Shown: piece by piece, positions 35,539-49,500 of the stretch
Position numbering within the stretch: the first letter of the stretch is position 1
Layout of the letters: each line of letters opens with the position of its first letter
The notes under the pieces: generated by a model
Database searches by the model: none
What the model was told of the DNA's origin: nothing
The model's input: the letters and a program-made list of their open reading frames with translations, nothing else
Translations under genes and position numbers: made by a program
DNA from: Polysphondylium violaceum
Lineage: Eukaryota; Evosea; Eumycetozoa; Dictyosteliales; Dictyosteliaceae
DNA: 64,000 bases
Assembly (NCBI GenBank): GCA_000277445.1
Contig: AJWJ01000043.1
Location: 1 to 64,000 of the forward strand
Reading direction: 5' to 3'

Positions 35539-37705
35539 AGGATTTATTATTAGAACAAAACAAGAAAAAAGACAAAAAAAAGAAAGGAGATGATAAAGCA
35601 GAATATATTTCATTGGATCAAAAGCAATTGGAATCTTATCAAAATCTTTTCTATTTATTACAAACTGAACCACATTATCTTGCCAAACTTGTCACCATGA
35701 TTCAAGCCGATCAAATGGAAGACTTTTTAGATACCGTTATACTTACTCTTTTTGGTGATGCCTTTTCTCCACGTGAAGAGTTTTTAATTCTTAGTTTATT
35801 TAGAGTATGTATTCATAATAGTTTAGTGTTCATATTATTCTTATTGTTTATATTCTAATTATATTCCTCTCTCAATATAGTTGGCTATTGGTCAAGAAAT
35901 GTCTAGAATTAAATCAGCAGGAGATTTATTATCAGTTGATTCAGTCGTACCAAAAATGATTATCACCTATACTAGAAGAAAGCAAGGACACGAGTTTTTA
36001 AAACAAATTATTGCACCCATTTTAGAGAATAATGTTGTCAATGCACCAGATTTGAATTTGGAATTGAATGCCGTACAAGTCTATCAAAATATGATTAGTG
36101 AACAAGAGATTCAAACCGGTGCAAAATCAACATTGAATCGTGGACTTGGTGAAGATCAAATTATACAATTAAAAGAAGTACAACAAATTCTTGAACCACG
36201 TGTTGAAAAGTGTATTCAAATTTGTGAGAGATTCTTTACCGGTATCATTCAATCACTCAATCGTTTACCCTATGGTATTCGTTGGATTTGTAAACAAATT
36301 CAAAATATTTCACAAAAGAATTTTAATTCAACTCCAGATGAAATTGCAAAAGTCATTGGTTATTTTGTCTATTATCGTTTTATAAATTTAGCTATCGTTA
36401 CTCCAGATGCATTTGAAATTTTAGATAAAGAATTATCTATAACATCAAGAAAGAATTTAGTTAATGTAATTATAAAGTTTTATTATCAAGTTATTATTAA
36501 TCATATCAGAAAGATAACTAATTTAATTATTATTATTATTATTATTATTTATATAGATTGCCAAAGTATTACAAAACTTATTTACATTAAAAACATTCCA
36601 AAATCAAGGTAGTGAGAGATGGATGCAACCATTGAATAATTGGATTTTATCAAAGACAGACATTGTTAGACAATACTTTGAAGATTTGGTTCAAGTCACT
36701 GATCCATCTGAATATTTACGTGTAGACAAATATAATGAACTCACATTGAAATTGAATCCAGTCGTTGTTATTTCTCTTAGTGAAATCTCTCAAACTCACA
36801 AACTTTTGATTGCCAATTTGAATTCATTGAAAATGAAGGAGAAGGAGGATCAACTCGAATTGATTCTCAAATCACTTCCATCACCATTGGAGGTGGTCGA
36901 AGAGAATGATCGTGAAATTCAATTGACTTTGATCAATAGATTTAAGGAACACATCGAGAGAGAGATATCCACCAGTGCATCGTTATTGTCAGAGACCAAA
37001 GAGTTGGTGATCATGGTGTTCCGTTCCATACCCATCCAAGACAAGAAATCCGACTCTAAAGATGACTTGGTTGCCATCCTCAAGTATGCCAGCAAGTATG
37101 GCGCAGAAAACAACAATGCACAACTCCAAAACAATGCAGAAAAGATTCTTGTCAACTTGAAAAAACTTGAACAAGACGGATCCATTCAAAGTGCTGATCC
37201 ACAATACGAGTCCTTTATCAGAGCCATTGCATTGGAAGTTATCAACAGACAAGAAATACGTGAACAACAACGTAAAGAAAGAATGCGTCTTACCATTGCT
37301 TTACGTGATCTCAGAAAACATCAATCCTATCTCAACGACCAAATCCAACATTACACTAGCTATCTCAAAGACGTTTTACTCCATTACGGTCCCAAGGACA
37401 AAAAGAAATCCAAACCAATTAAAATCTCCTACAAAGAGTTGGCCAAAAAGGGCATCATTGTCGAGAGCGACATTCCAAAGATTTCACATAGTGCCACTTC
37501 ATTCTATATCAGTTCCGATACTCCGGGTATCTTTGATATCGATGCTCGTATTGGTGTTGCCACTGCTGGTTCTCTATCATTGTCTCTTGACGATTTGTTG
37601 GATAAATCCTCTGCTGGTATCTCTGTATTAAAACTCGATAACATTGTATTAGATGTCAACATGACCTTACATTTATTAAACAGACATTTCTTAAAGAATA
37701 TATAA
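34900..37705 (+). CDS. IQGAP-related RasGAP protein (GapA/DGAP1 type)
   Basis: Four exons (34900-35454, 35541-35804, 35881-36465, 36557-37705) give about 850 residues. An acidic N-terminus precedes a helical region, then a GAP-related domain (FSPREEFLILSLFRLAIGQEM, later IPYG-like LPYGIRWICKQIQNI and VYYRFINLAIVTPDAFEIL) and a RasGAP C-terminal domain (VVISLSEISQTHKLLI onward). Length and absence of a calponin domain and IQ motifs match the Dictyostelium GapA and DGAP1 proteins, which bind Rac1 and cortexillins and act in cytokinesis and the cortex. No arginine finger is evident, as in IQGAPs, so it is probably a Rac effector scaffold rather than an active GAP. The usual NPAIV reads NLAIV here. 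Which of gapA or rgaA it equals is open. Confidence 0.87.
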
Positions 37706-38449
37706 ATTAATCAATTTCAATCACAATCATCATTACCACTATCACCAAAATAGTTTACCACCAATCTTTATAGATACCCCCTCCCCACCTCATACAATAT
37801 TCAAAAACGTTTTAATACATTTTTTCCCCTTTTGATATATGAATTTTTATTTATTTATTTGTACACACAAAATGTTACATGAACTAAAAAAAAAAAAAAG
37901 TGATATACTATCACAAACTCCCTCTCTCCCTTACCACTACCTTCTATTTATAATAATAAATTATTCAATTTTTTAAAAATTTTATGTTTGACTTTATTCT
38001 TGTTTTCATCAAATCTGGTTATTTTAAAATAATAATAGTGGCGCGAAAAAAAACCTTTTCCGCTCAAACACTCCCACCACCAAGTTTATATAAAGAGATA
38101 CAATTGGTGGTTGAAATCAATCTTTCAACACACAACTCACACACACACTACTTCTATGGAAGTTATATATTTTTTTTACCACAATAAAATGAGTTAAAAC
38201 ACTCATATGTGTTGGTATTCTTTTTCTTTTTTTATTTTTATTTACTAACACTCATTAAAAAAAACATCACACTTTAATTATCAATATGATGGAGAGTGTA
38301 TATCAGGAAAATTAAAAGTTAAAACTCACCAAAAACCTTTACATATTTAATAATTATAAATTATTATCTTGTTGTTTATATTATTATCATAGTATATATT
38401 TAATGGCCGCCTCACCTAAAATATTGTGCGTCCATTTCTATATTTTATT
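37706..38449. other. intergenic spacer
   Basis: No gene seen. CA-rich and poly-A stretches; a short stretch near 38040-38100 is more balanced in composition and includes TATATAAAG. Confidence 0.55.
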
Positions 38450-39451
38450 ATGAGTATATATTTTAGAATTTGTTGTACTATTATATGGCTATCATGTTGC
38501 TTGTTCTCTTGCAGCGAATCTATTTTAACTCATAGGAATTTTGTTGGCTTTCAAATCACATCTTCTTCAATATCTCACAAGTTTTTAACATTTCCTTATT
38601 TATTCTTTGATTTCTCATCACCTTATCCTGTAAGTAGTTTGTATGATGTAAAAATGGAATATTTAATATATGTGTTAACACACATTCACATCTTTAGTTT
38701 GCCAATTCTTTTTGCCTACCCACGAAAAAATATGATCCAAAAAAAGAATTAGTATTTAAATCTGGTGTAAAAAGTGAACATAGTTTTGAATGTTCGATAA
38801 ATGATCCTAAAGCTGTACAAGATATGTTTAATGAAGATATATTGTAACTATTCTATTTTTAAACAATAACAATAGTAATAATCTATAATAACTAATAAAC
38901 ACGATAATAGAATTCAAGTAGGTTTGAATCCAGAAAGTGCAGTGGCTTGTATAATGCATTCCAAATTAAAGAATGATACTGTAAATGGTCAACAGCATGT
39001 AATTGGTTTTAAATTAATTGTAACTGCATCTGCCTTGTATGTAAATGATGTTTTTCAATATGTACTGAACAAATTGATATTAATATGTTTTTTAAAAAGA
39101 GGATTTTCACAAACTTATTATAGTGTAGATATATGTCAGGTCGATGTTATTACTGTAAATAGAGAATTGGAGAAAAACGATATTTTTCAACAGATTATTG
39201 TATTGGATGGGGGACCTGTATTTATATCTGGTTCCATATTCATTGGAATGGGGGGATTCATATTGATTTTCTCTTGTTTAATCTTATTTATTTTATCAAA
39301 GAAATGGGGGGTCGATCCTTATTCCGAATTAGAAGATGATGAAGAGCAAATAGGTCATTGCGAATCAAATCATTTTGATATTTCATACATGACTGAAGAA
39401 GAAAGAAAACTCTTTTATATGAAAAAAGTAAATGATCAATTGATGGGTTAA
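38450..39451 (+). CDS. unknown type I membrane protein
   Basis: I do not recognise the family. Three exons (38450-38629, 38698-38843, 38911-39451) give about 288 residues. The ATG at 38450 starts a clear signal peptide (MSIYFRICCTIIWLSCCLFS, then a Cys-Ser-Glu cut region). A luminal part with several Cys follows. One TM helix near the C-terminus (GSIFIGMGGFILIFSCLILF) precedes a cytoplasmic tail that is acidic then charged (ELEDDEEQ, MTEEERKLFYMKK). A possible further intron of 63 nt (39036-39098, GTATGT..AAAAG) is frame-neutral; removing it would give 267 residues and delete a hydrophobic stretch. A role in the secretory pathway or at the surface is likely, no more can be said. Confidence 0.65.
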
Positions 39452-39702
39452 TAAATAAATGTTGTATTTGTACTGTATTTTTATTTATCACTAAATTTCA
39501 ATTAAATTTTCATACATCTAAATATCCCGATTATCGGTGGGGCTGTGCCGACCCAGTGGGTTTAGTTTTATTTTTTTTAAAAAAAAAAATTACAAAATAT
39601 CTTGAAACATCAAAAATTGTTCCTTGCAACTCCCGAAAACCTTTTTTTCTTTTTTTAAAATTTCAATCTCCTCATTTCTAAAACAACACTGTACTATAAA
39701 AA

Positions 39703-42700
39703 ATGAATAGATATAGATCTATATCAATTGTATTATTATCTTTATTTCTATTGTACCACCATACTATAGGGATTTTGGGATTGGATTTAGAGGTTGAGGA
39801 TGTGACCTCACGATTCTTGGTTGGTTCCAATGATGAATACTCTGAGATTGCTGGTCAACCTTATTGCTCCGTTCAATATTATTTTAAAATTAAAAACAAT
39901 GTCCCCGAAAGTAAATATGTGGATATATCAACCAATTCTTTTTCATCTACCAAAGCTTCTTTTGGATCAAAAACTTTAGTGACAGTTTTTTACCATATCA
40001 CTCGTGGAACATCAGGTTCTATAGATGTGATCGTAAATACAAATATCAGCTCTTTTACCTTTCCTGCACTCGTCAGTTATAATTGCCTAGGTATGTATAT
40101 GTTTCTTTTTTTCAAAATAACAGGATACTGAAATTTAATTAACTTTGAATCAAAATAGATACCCCTTTTCCTGTAGATCCTGTTTACAATGCTGATCTTT
40201 ATCCGCATCAATCAATTGATGGAACCTATTCACTTTTATCAAAGTATAAAAATTATGTAAAATATAGTCCAGTCCTCACAACTGTAGACCAAAATGTCCC
40301 TCTCATTGCCCAAATGCTTTATTTAAATTATCCTTTATTTAAGATAAATTTAAATATCAATCCAATTTTAAGTTTTTCCACAAAGGATATTAATATGCAA
40401 AATACAACCATTTCAATTAATAATTTTTTAAATTCAAGTATGTAAACTTAATGTTTTTTATAAAAAGATACTTACTTAATTTTAAAATATTTTTAATAGA
40501 TTTGGGAATAGATTCACTTTCAACACAAAATAATAATTATTATCCTTATAATTGTGAAAATTTTAATTACTTTCACTGCTATCAAATGTTTGACATTGTA
40601 ACAAATTCACCCAACTATTTCCTTGGGGTCTATTCCGATATGGCGGATCTTTCAACTCGATATCTTTTACCAATATTTGGAAATCCATTAAATGCCACCT
40701 ATTTTGGGTTTCTTACAAATGACAAACAATTCACTATTGTCAAGTGGAATGGAGCTCAAGCTGATTTTGATATTCTTTTTCCAGTCATGTCTTTCTATAG
40801 AGATGATCAACCAATATTGAATTGGCCAAATAATGGGCTTCCTCAAATAGGTACCCTACCCACACCATCCTATCATTTTCAATTACTATCACCCTATTTA
40901 AGTACTTGGGTAAGGGTTACTTTATATACCTCTGACTTTCAAGGACAAGTTCATAGAGCACCAGCTCCCTATGGCTTTTACTCTGGAAATTTAACTCAAG
41001 GAATATTGTACAACTTTGATGTTCCTATTTATGATGGGCAATCAGAAATTTTTTTCACTCTGGTAAATACAGACGACTTTTACTATAATAAAAGAGATGG
41101 CTCCCTAGTTGCAACACCTTTAATCCCGGACACCATTTACCCTGTACTCAAATATGCAAGATTTGTAGACCTTGGCAATGGAATGGTTTCTCTTCAAATC
41201 CATGCAACTGATATTGGCTCTGGTGTAAGCTGCTTTGTATTCCGAGATCAAGATATTTTAATGGATACTAGACATTTGAAAGAAGGTACAATTTTTGATG
41301 GTGTTTTTGAAATTATTTTACCTAAAAGTTATTGGACCCAACAACCTCTTCAATTATCCCTATTTGTTTTAGATTTTGCTGCTAATCGTGAAGATTATGA
41401 TAGTGATAAGATCTTGAATGAAAACATGGAATCTTTCCCAAGAAATCCCTATGCTTTCATCACAACTTATCGACTTATTGACAATATTATTGATATTGCA
41501 TTTGAAAAGAATGATGTAGATCTCTCACAGTCTGCAGTAAATAATTCTTTGGTTGTTAAATTAAACCCACCTCTTCCTCATACTACTCTTTCCTTGATTC
41601 CATGTTTTAAACTTCATTTTACAAATGATTTTCTAACAGGAGGCGTACCCTATTTGGATAAAGACACAGAATTTAATTCTTATTTTGACATTGAGACACA
41701 ATCTCATATTATCAATTTCACTCTTCCTTCAAGACTCTTTACTGGTGTTTTCTCATACAAACTACTTCCCTTTGATCTTGATAATACAATATTGTACCAA
41801 TTAAATCCAAAGGCTGAACTAAGATACTTTTCTGAAAATGCTGATGTCTTTCCACCAATCGTTACCAGTATTGTTCAATATCCTTCACCAATAGCTACCA
41901 TTGGCCAAGATACCACTATTGGATTTGAAATCACAATAGAAGATAAAATTAATGGTTTTAAGAGTGGTTATGCCATTGTAACAAGTGAGCTAGATATCTT
42001 GGGCTACAACTTTACCTTGACATCAAGTATAGATAATCCTAATAATGTATTCCAACTTTATTTCCCTTTGGATGTAAAATCAAGACCCCAAACATTTACA
42101 ATAAGTAAAATGTATCTCGAAGATAATAATGGGCATTTTTCATTTTTCCCTTCGATTCAGGATATCAACCCTTTGATGAATTTTTTAGGCGATACTGAAA
42201 CAAGTACACTTTCAACCCAATTTATTGATCCCTTGACCCTCAATGATACCACTGTACCAGTTTTAAACACTTTTACAATTATTTCAAATACTACTGATGA
42301 AAGCCAAGAGTTTTTTATTCGAACCTTAATATTTGAATATGAAATATATGATGACGACTCTGGTGTTTCTACCATCCATTTACCAAAGCTTTTCTTGACT
42401 AATGCTCAATTTGAATTTGCCGAATCAAACTCTACCATTGTCAAGAGTAGATCACCTGATGGCAAAACTATAGTATTCCAAACTACTATAAACTATAGTC
42501 TTTACTTTGCATTTAATCATAATCCACTTATTTCACTCCATGGTATTTACGATAACCACATGAATTTGGTTGGTTTTTCAAGTAAAGATTTAAATTCAAA
42601 GTCCTTTGTGTATTGTGTAGAAAGGATTACTTCTATTCCTTTACCTGTTATTAATGAAATCCAAGTTGAAAACAATGCTTTGATATTAAATGGCTTTAGA

Positions 42701-43987
42701 CTAGGTGCCTCAAATTCTTTAAATACCAAATTAGATATATTGGATCCCGTCTCAAATGTAAAAGTAAGCTCTACTGCCACTTTTATTCATCAAAATTCAA
42801 ATCAAATCAAAATTGATTTAAACTTAATCCCAATCAATTCAACCATGAATTTACAACTATCCATATTAAATATTTTATCAAATAGAATCTATTTTGACAA
42901 TACTCCTCAAGATTCCAGTAGTGATAGTTCACCAACAAGTACAACCAGTAGTTCAAGTGATGAAACCAACAGTAATAGTTTTGAAATTAAAAAAGTTTGC
43001 ACAACTGATAAAGATTGTAATGGAATAGATAATGGAAAATGTATTAATAATGCATGCATTTGTAAATATCCAGCATTTGGTGTTAATTGTTTTGATAAAG
43101 TTGTTCCTGATTCAAAAAATGACTTCAACACAACACAACCTTCAACAAGTATAACCGTTAATAACGATCAACTAAATCTAAAGGCTTTGGTTTCAATTGT
43201 TAAAATTATTGAATACGATTTCAAAAAACAATCAGTTTTTGAATTTATCTTTAACAAATGGGAGTACAATCAAACCACCAAATCCAATGGAAATCAATTA
43301 CATCATTACAAAACAAACATCACAAAAGATACGCGAGACTCTTTAATTAGTGTTGATATTGAATCATTTGTACAAGGAGAAAATATTACATTTGCAAAAC
43401 AAGAATTGGAAATGGTACCCAATTCCAACAAATATTCTATTCACTTGGCGAATTATCCATTTAGTAAATCCACCAATTATCTGCAATTGATAATGTCTGT
43501 TTCTCTAGGAATAGATGTCCAAGATTCATGTTCACACAAAGAATCTGGAGATATTGTCACAAACTCTTACTCTGAATACTTTAAAATCCAAGTGAATGAC
43601 AATAGTCTGTATGGTAGATTTATTAAAAGAGGTATCATTGATGGCAAAGTGACAGTTGTATCCAATGAAATAACCAACAATGCCGACTCTCAAGATACCA
43701 GCAATTTAGTAGGATCATTTATTGGTATGAATATTCCATTTTTCCAAAAAACAGCAATTCTCGACCCAGACTTTTCTCTCTTGATAAGCACACCTGTAAC
43801 CAATAACCAAGAAAACTCTATTTGCTCACCAAAAAAGAACAAACTCAGTGCAGCCAAAATAGCTGGTATAGTCATTGGAAGTGTAGGCTTTGCCACCATC
43901 GTTGTTGTCTCTACAATCTATTATTTCCAAAAGAAAAAACAATCACTCCAACTCCAAAAATCTCTTTCCCTTCGTAATATTTCATAG
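39703..43987 (+). CDS. large EGF/TIG-like type I membrane protein, second copy (ComC-like)
   Basis: Three exons (39703-40090, 40159-40437, 40500-43987) give about 1384 residues. Signal peptide (SIVLLSLFLLYHHTIGILG), long extracellular beta-rich region, TIG-like segment before residue 1030, a short Ser/Thr stalk (about 1030-1050), one EGF-like module near 1056 (DCNGIDNGKC, ACICKYPAFGVNC), the conserved SLYGRFIKRG block, a TM helix near 1341 (IAGIVIGSVGFATIVVVSTI) and a basic tail. Both introns are phase 1, as in the relative at 2830-7566, but three to four introns fewer are present in the matching region. The Ser stalk is far shorter. Most likely a surface protein of the same family with a role in cell contact or signalling; no ligand is known. 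Confidence 0.8.
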
Positions 43988-44904
43988 AGTTTGATTCCAA
44001 TAAATCTCAAAACCTAAAAAAAAAAAAATTATTTAAAATAAATGAAAAAAAAGTAGAAAATAAGCAAGACGATAAATCTTGTTTTTACAAAACTTGAAAA
44101 CTAAACAAATACGTTTTAAATATTTTAAAAAATATTTTTTTCTTTTTCTACCTTTTTTTTTTTTTTTAGTTTTATCGAAAGAAAATAGTGTTGTCTCACC
44201 CCCACATACTTTCCTAATCTATCTGTGTTTCTCCACACACATACAACAAAAAAAAAAAAAAGATAAAATACACCCACCATCCTCACCCCACATAATTTAT
44301 TTTTGTGTATTTTTTTTTTAAATTTTCATTTGTTGATTCCACATACATTCAATTTCTGTGTCGCGAATAGCTTATTCTTTTTCATATATATTTATTTATC
44401 ATACTTTTATTTATTTATATAAAACTATAAAATATATTTTCTATATAAAACAACAACAGACAAGACAGTATCCATTATAGATCCCTATATAGATATTTTC
44501 TTTTTATAGAAAAAATATTACATCCTCTGGTCATAGGTGTGCATTCATAGATATATTATACACACACATTCTTAAACCAACAAGAATTTAAACCCAGGTT
44601 CTCTCCGCTCATAGTAGCACCAAGTCATCCAACCACATCATTTTCTTACACTCGCAAGAATTAATATTCGATTTTTTTTTTCAATTTAATTTTTTTTTTT
44701 TCTAAAAAATTCGGAACTTTTTGATTAATAATCAAAAGAGGTGTGCACAAAAAAGAATATAGAAGTTTTTAATTTTTTTGTGTATTCATAATAATAATAA
44801 CTTTCATAGATAGATATTCATAAGATCTATAGTATAATAGTAGTAATAGTAATAGTAGTAATAGTAGTAAATCATATTTATAATAATATAATAATAGTTT
44901 CATA
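43988..44904. other. intergenic spacer / promoter region
   Basis: No gene seen. Oligo-T/oligo-A blocks at 44150-44168, 44250-44262 and 44670-44700, and TAGTAA repeats at 44838-44870 directly before the next start codon. Confidence 0.6.
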
Positions 44905-46273
44905 ATGTCAGAGGGAGTTTTAATAGATGCGGAACTTTTAACATGCCCAATTTGTGCAGATACATTTGCAGATGCTTGTAGTACAGGTTGTGGTCATACA
45001 TTTTGTGAATTTTGTTTAAATAGTTGTTTGGAGACAAGGCCTGATAAATGTCCTGTTTGTTCAAAAGATCCATCACCTGTACATCCATGTTTTACTATAA
45101 GATCTATTTGTAGTATAGTTGCAGATCATGTTGTAGAAGATGAAACGTAAATATACTTTTACTTCGTATTGTAATTATCTTTTTCAGAGACTAATATTAT
45201 TATTTCTTTATAAATCTCAATAGAATGACAGTCGAGTCTGAAAAAGAATTGGGAAATGCATCATATTATAAAAACAAATATGCTCAAGCTATTGTACATT
45301 ATAATAATGCAATCAACAAATGCACACATTCAGCAGACCCTAAAAACTCTTACCTTTACAATAATAGATCACAATGTTTTATTCATTTACGTCAATATAA
45401 AAGAGCATTAGAAGATTGTGAAGAAGCAATTAGACTAAATCCAAATAATGGTACGTTTTAAACATAGGATAATGCTTTTAGTATATATAATTAACCTCTA
45501 TTATTATAGTTAAAGCATATATGAGAAAAGGTTTATGTCTCAGACAATTGGGCCAATTAGAAGAAAGTAGAACTGCTTATAATCAAGCTACAAATTATGA
45601 TACAAATAAAGAATGGACTCAACAAATTACAGATGGTTTAATGGCACTTCCTGTGTTTTCAAATAGACCACAACAACAACAACCACAACAACAACAAAGA
45701 CAACAACCACATCCACAACAACAACCACAAAGACCACCCCAACAACAACCACCCCAACAAAGACCAAATTCACAACCACCTCAACCACAACAATATTATA
45801 TTCCACAACAACAAGCAGGTGCCTATACTCAATATCCTCAATTTAACGCACAACACGCTAGATATCAATATCCAGGCAATTTTACAGTTAGATCTACAGG
45901 TCAATATCAACCAAACTATTATGCACCACCATCTCAATATCCAGCAAATCCAACTAATGTAAATAATAATAATAATAATAATAACAATAACAATAACAAT
46001 AATAATAATAACAATAACAATAATGTACCTCGTCCTCAACCAGCTGCAGCAACTGCACCACCACAATCACAATCACAACCATCAACAACATCAACTACAT
46101 CAACAACATCAAATACTAATCCTACTGTAGTTGGAGCTTCATCAACAGGGAGTGTATCATCTTCATCAACATCAACAGCCTCTGCTACCGCTTCAACCAA
46201 CTCTGCCAATAATAGAAGATCACGATCTTCGTCAGATGTCCATAGCGAAAAGAAGAATTGTAAAAATCAATAG
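44905..46273 (+). CDS. RING-finger plus TPR protein with Gln/Pro-rich tail
   Basis: Three exons (44905-45146, 45224-45450, 45510-46273) give about 410 residues. An N-terminal C3HC4 RING (CPICADTFADACSTGCGHTF then CEFCL and CPVC, residues 14-52) is followed by about three TPR units (ELGNASYYKNKYAQAIVHYN, YLYNNRSQCFIHLRQYKRAL, AYMRKGLCLRQLGQLEESR, residues 86-190). The remaining half is Gln/Pro, Asn and Ser/Thr low complexity. A RING implies E3 ubiquitin ligase activity with the TPRs binding a partner, for example a chaperone tail as in CHIP, though the order is reversed compared with CHIP and the domain is a RING not a U-box. Client is unknown. Confidence 0.83.
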
Positions 46274-46553
46274 ACCGCCAAAAGAATTAATTAATATTTT
46301 TTATAATAATTGTAAAACTAAACACTAATTTTTTTTTCGAATGGTGTCTAGTAGATATGTATTTTGAGTTTTTAAATAAAAGAAAAAATCACTTGCAGGG
46401 AAGCTTAATCTTTACTCTGCGTTAATATATAATATGTATATCCTTTTTTTTTACTTAAATTATGCATTTTCCAAGATAGACATCAGATATTTAAAAGATA
46501 TATAAAAAAAAGATTTATTTTAAAATTTCGTCGTCAAGATAATTTGGATTAAA
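46274..46553. other. convergent spacer
   Basis: No gene seen; 3' UTRs of the RING-TPR and NAT10 genes meet here. Confidence 0.5.
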
Positions 46554-49500
46554 TTATCTTTTTAAAGGTTTCATAACTTTACCAGATTTGGTTTTGTTAT
46601 TGTTGTTGTTATTATTATTTGATTTTTTCTTTTTATCTTTGTCTTCGTCGTCATCTTCTTGTTTTCTCTTTAATGTTTTAATACTAATGGATGATGGGAC
46701 ATTACCTTTTTTATCCAAAGCTTTTTTCCATTGTTCGTCATCACCTTTGATCAAGTATTGAGAGAGTTCAGAATCATTTTCAAGTTTGGCAAGTCTTGCT
46801 TTAACTTCATCTGAACCTTTTTCCAATTCAGTGTCCATATCTTCAGAAAGTGGCAACATATCAGTTTCTTTGATATCGCCTTTAAATGAACCCAAATGAC
46901 CAGTACGAGGGGCTGCAGCCTTTGGAAGAGCCAATGATTCTTTAACAAATTTCTCTTTTTTAGTTTTCAAAGAGGCGTTTAATTTTCTCATGGTTTGATT
47001 AAAGAGTGAGAGAATTTGATTGGATGCCAAATTGAGTTCGACAACCAATTGATCGACATTTTTGTGTTGTAAGCCCAAGGCCAAAAGAATGGCAGATTGG
47101 AGTAAAGATATATCTTCGCATTTTAATTTGTTGTTAAAATATAATTTGGCCAATGTTGGCAACATATCGACGACGACGTGATAGTCAGAGATATTGTTAC
47201 TGTAGCTTTCCAATCTCTTTAAATCGTATGAGGAAAACAAGAAATCCATTTCGTTTTGGCTAACTTCAACTATAGCGTTGTTGGTGTTTTGTTGTTTTGA
47301 TTTGTGTAAAATATTTAAAGCCATAGAGGAATTAAAGTTTCTAAACTCATAGCCCAAAAGATTTTGGAAACGTTTTTTAAAATCTTCATGGAATGAGCTT
47401 AACCAACCAGTTTGACAAATGGTATTGTTTTGTTCGTTATTCAATTCTCTCAACATGATGCATGTGTGTTCACCAGTGATGTCGTTGGAGGTCAATCTAA
47501 GATAAACTGGAACATATTGTGATTTGCTCCAAAATTGGAACAATTGTTGAGTGAGACCATAGGATACACCCATATAATGAAGTTTTTCTGGTTTTCTTTC
47601 GGTCAATTTAAAAAGTAATGGTGGAATATTTGCTTTTGGTTTAATTACTTCATCAAGTAACTTTGTTGAATTATCTTGTGAAACACTTGATACGGCATGT
47701 TTGTTTTGTTCTTGATCATCATCACTTTCAATTTCTTCCAAGTTTGTGATTTCGCCTTGATAGTATTTTGTCAAGATTTCAAGAGCTTTACCACCATAAC
47801 CCATCTTTTGGTAATCTGGATGAGTTGCAATTCTGACTACACGAAGACCGGAGAGTCTTGGGAAATCTTCGTCTTGGTATTGTTGAGTGAGGGTCCATGG
47901 GATGAGATCACCGGAGGCTTGGTAACCACGTTTGATGCTGTTAAGAATAGATTCTTTGGCAATTTCACCCTCAAGACTGACTTGGACGGCACAGAGAATC
48001 TCTGGTAAAGCGTTGTTGGACTCTTCGATTGGACCAAGAAGGACAAAGAGATGGTGATCGGGGGCATCAGACATGAGTAAAAGATCGTTGGGAGAGTTTT
48101 TGTAATGAGAGCTGACAAAGAGACCAACCATCTTTTGGAGAAAAGCTTCAGAGGCTTTGTGATAGGAAAAGAGGGTGTCACGATTGACATAGTAGAGTTG
48201 GCAATCGGATGGATGGGGACATCCAGCGGGGGAGCTCTTGATGATGGTGCTGTCGAGACAAAGGAGTTCATTCAACCATCTTTCAATGGGATCCTTGGCA
48301 GAGTATCTGATTGGCTCGTTAAGTTCAATTTCTCTGAGCACACGACCGCTGATGGAAGCATTGCTGTTTCCGCCAGAGACAACGGTACTTTGTTCACGAA
48401 GTTGTTTGATGAGTTTGAGAGAAAGTGATCTACCGGTACCTTCGTAACCGTTGATGGTTGAAGACATAAACACCAAGTATGGACCTAAAAGGTTTTTGAC
48501 AAATGGGAGAGGGATGGCAGCAGCCTCATCAATGACAACCAATTCAGCTTGTCCGAGCTTTTGGTAGTCTTGTGGTTGAATGTATTGGATGGTTTGTCTG
48601 TGAGATCTAAAGATATTGACACGAATGATGGCATCGTTGAATTCGGGATTGGTAGACTTGACCAACTCATAGTCGACGTGTTCGACATACTCCATAGAGT
48701 CAAAGCCCTTGAATACAAACTGAAAGAGGGTATGGAGATTTTCTGGTGTTGGCGACGACACAAATATGTTACTGTAGCCAAAGGCAACGGCGGCCGATAT
48801 GGCCAAACCGAGTGCAGCAGATTTACCACGACCACGACCGGCGGTCAAGGTGACTGTGCTTCTGAGGGTCTTTTCAGAGATGGCGTCGATAAAGGTGAGG
48901 AGGGCTGTTGCTTGATCCATGGTTTTAGTGTTGTCAATCAATTGGCCTGCAATGTCTGTCTCTTTGACCGATTGCTTAAAGTTTTTAAGTTCAATTTGCT
49001 CGGGTGTCTCGTGGACAGCTTGTTTGGCTTCGATTTGACGCGAGGACGAAGAGATAGGAAGAATATTCAACTCATCGTCCATTACCAAACAATGGTCACA
49101 CTTGGCAAGTGACAAGAGAAAACGTTCATTGAAACGACAAACTACCTCACTCTTTGAGTTTTCAGTACGGAAACGACTGTGAACATCCATAGACATTGTG
49201 TAGAGTTGTTTGAGACTGGTCATTGTTTTCAACAAGAGAACAACCAAACCACCACCTTCGACGGTTTCAATGGTTCTGGCTAAAAGATTGGGAGTGATGG
49301 CTTCAAAATCTTGTAAAACCAACATACCAAAAGTGTTACCCAACACCTTGTGTGACTCTGAATAATAACTGTATCTAATATTTGTAGTTGAAATAAAAAC
49401 ATCAAATGGATCCTCTTGGTTGATTGAATCTACACCTCCTGCTTTAGATTTCTCTTTGGCCTTCATTTTCTTCTTCTTGTGTCTGTGTGCGTTTTAGTTT

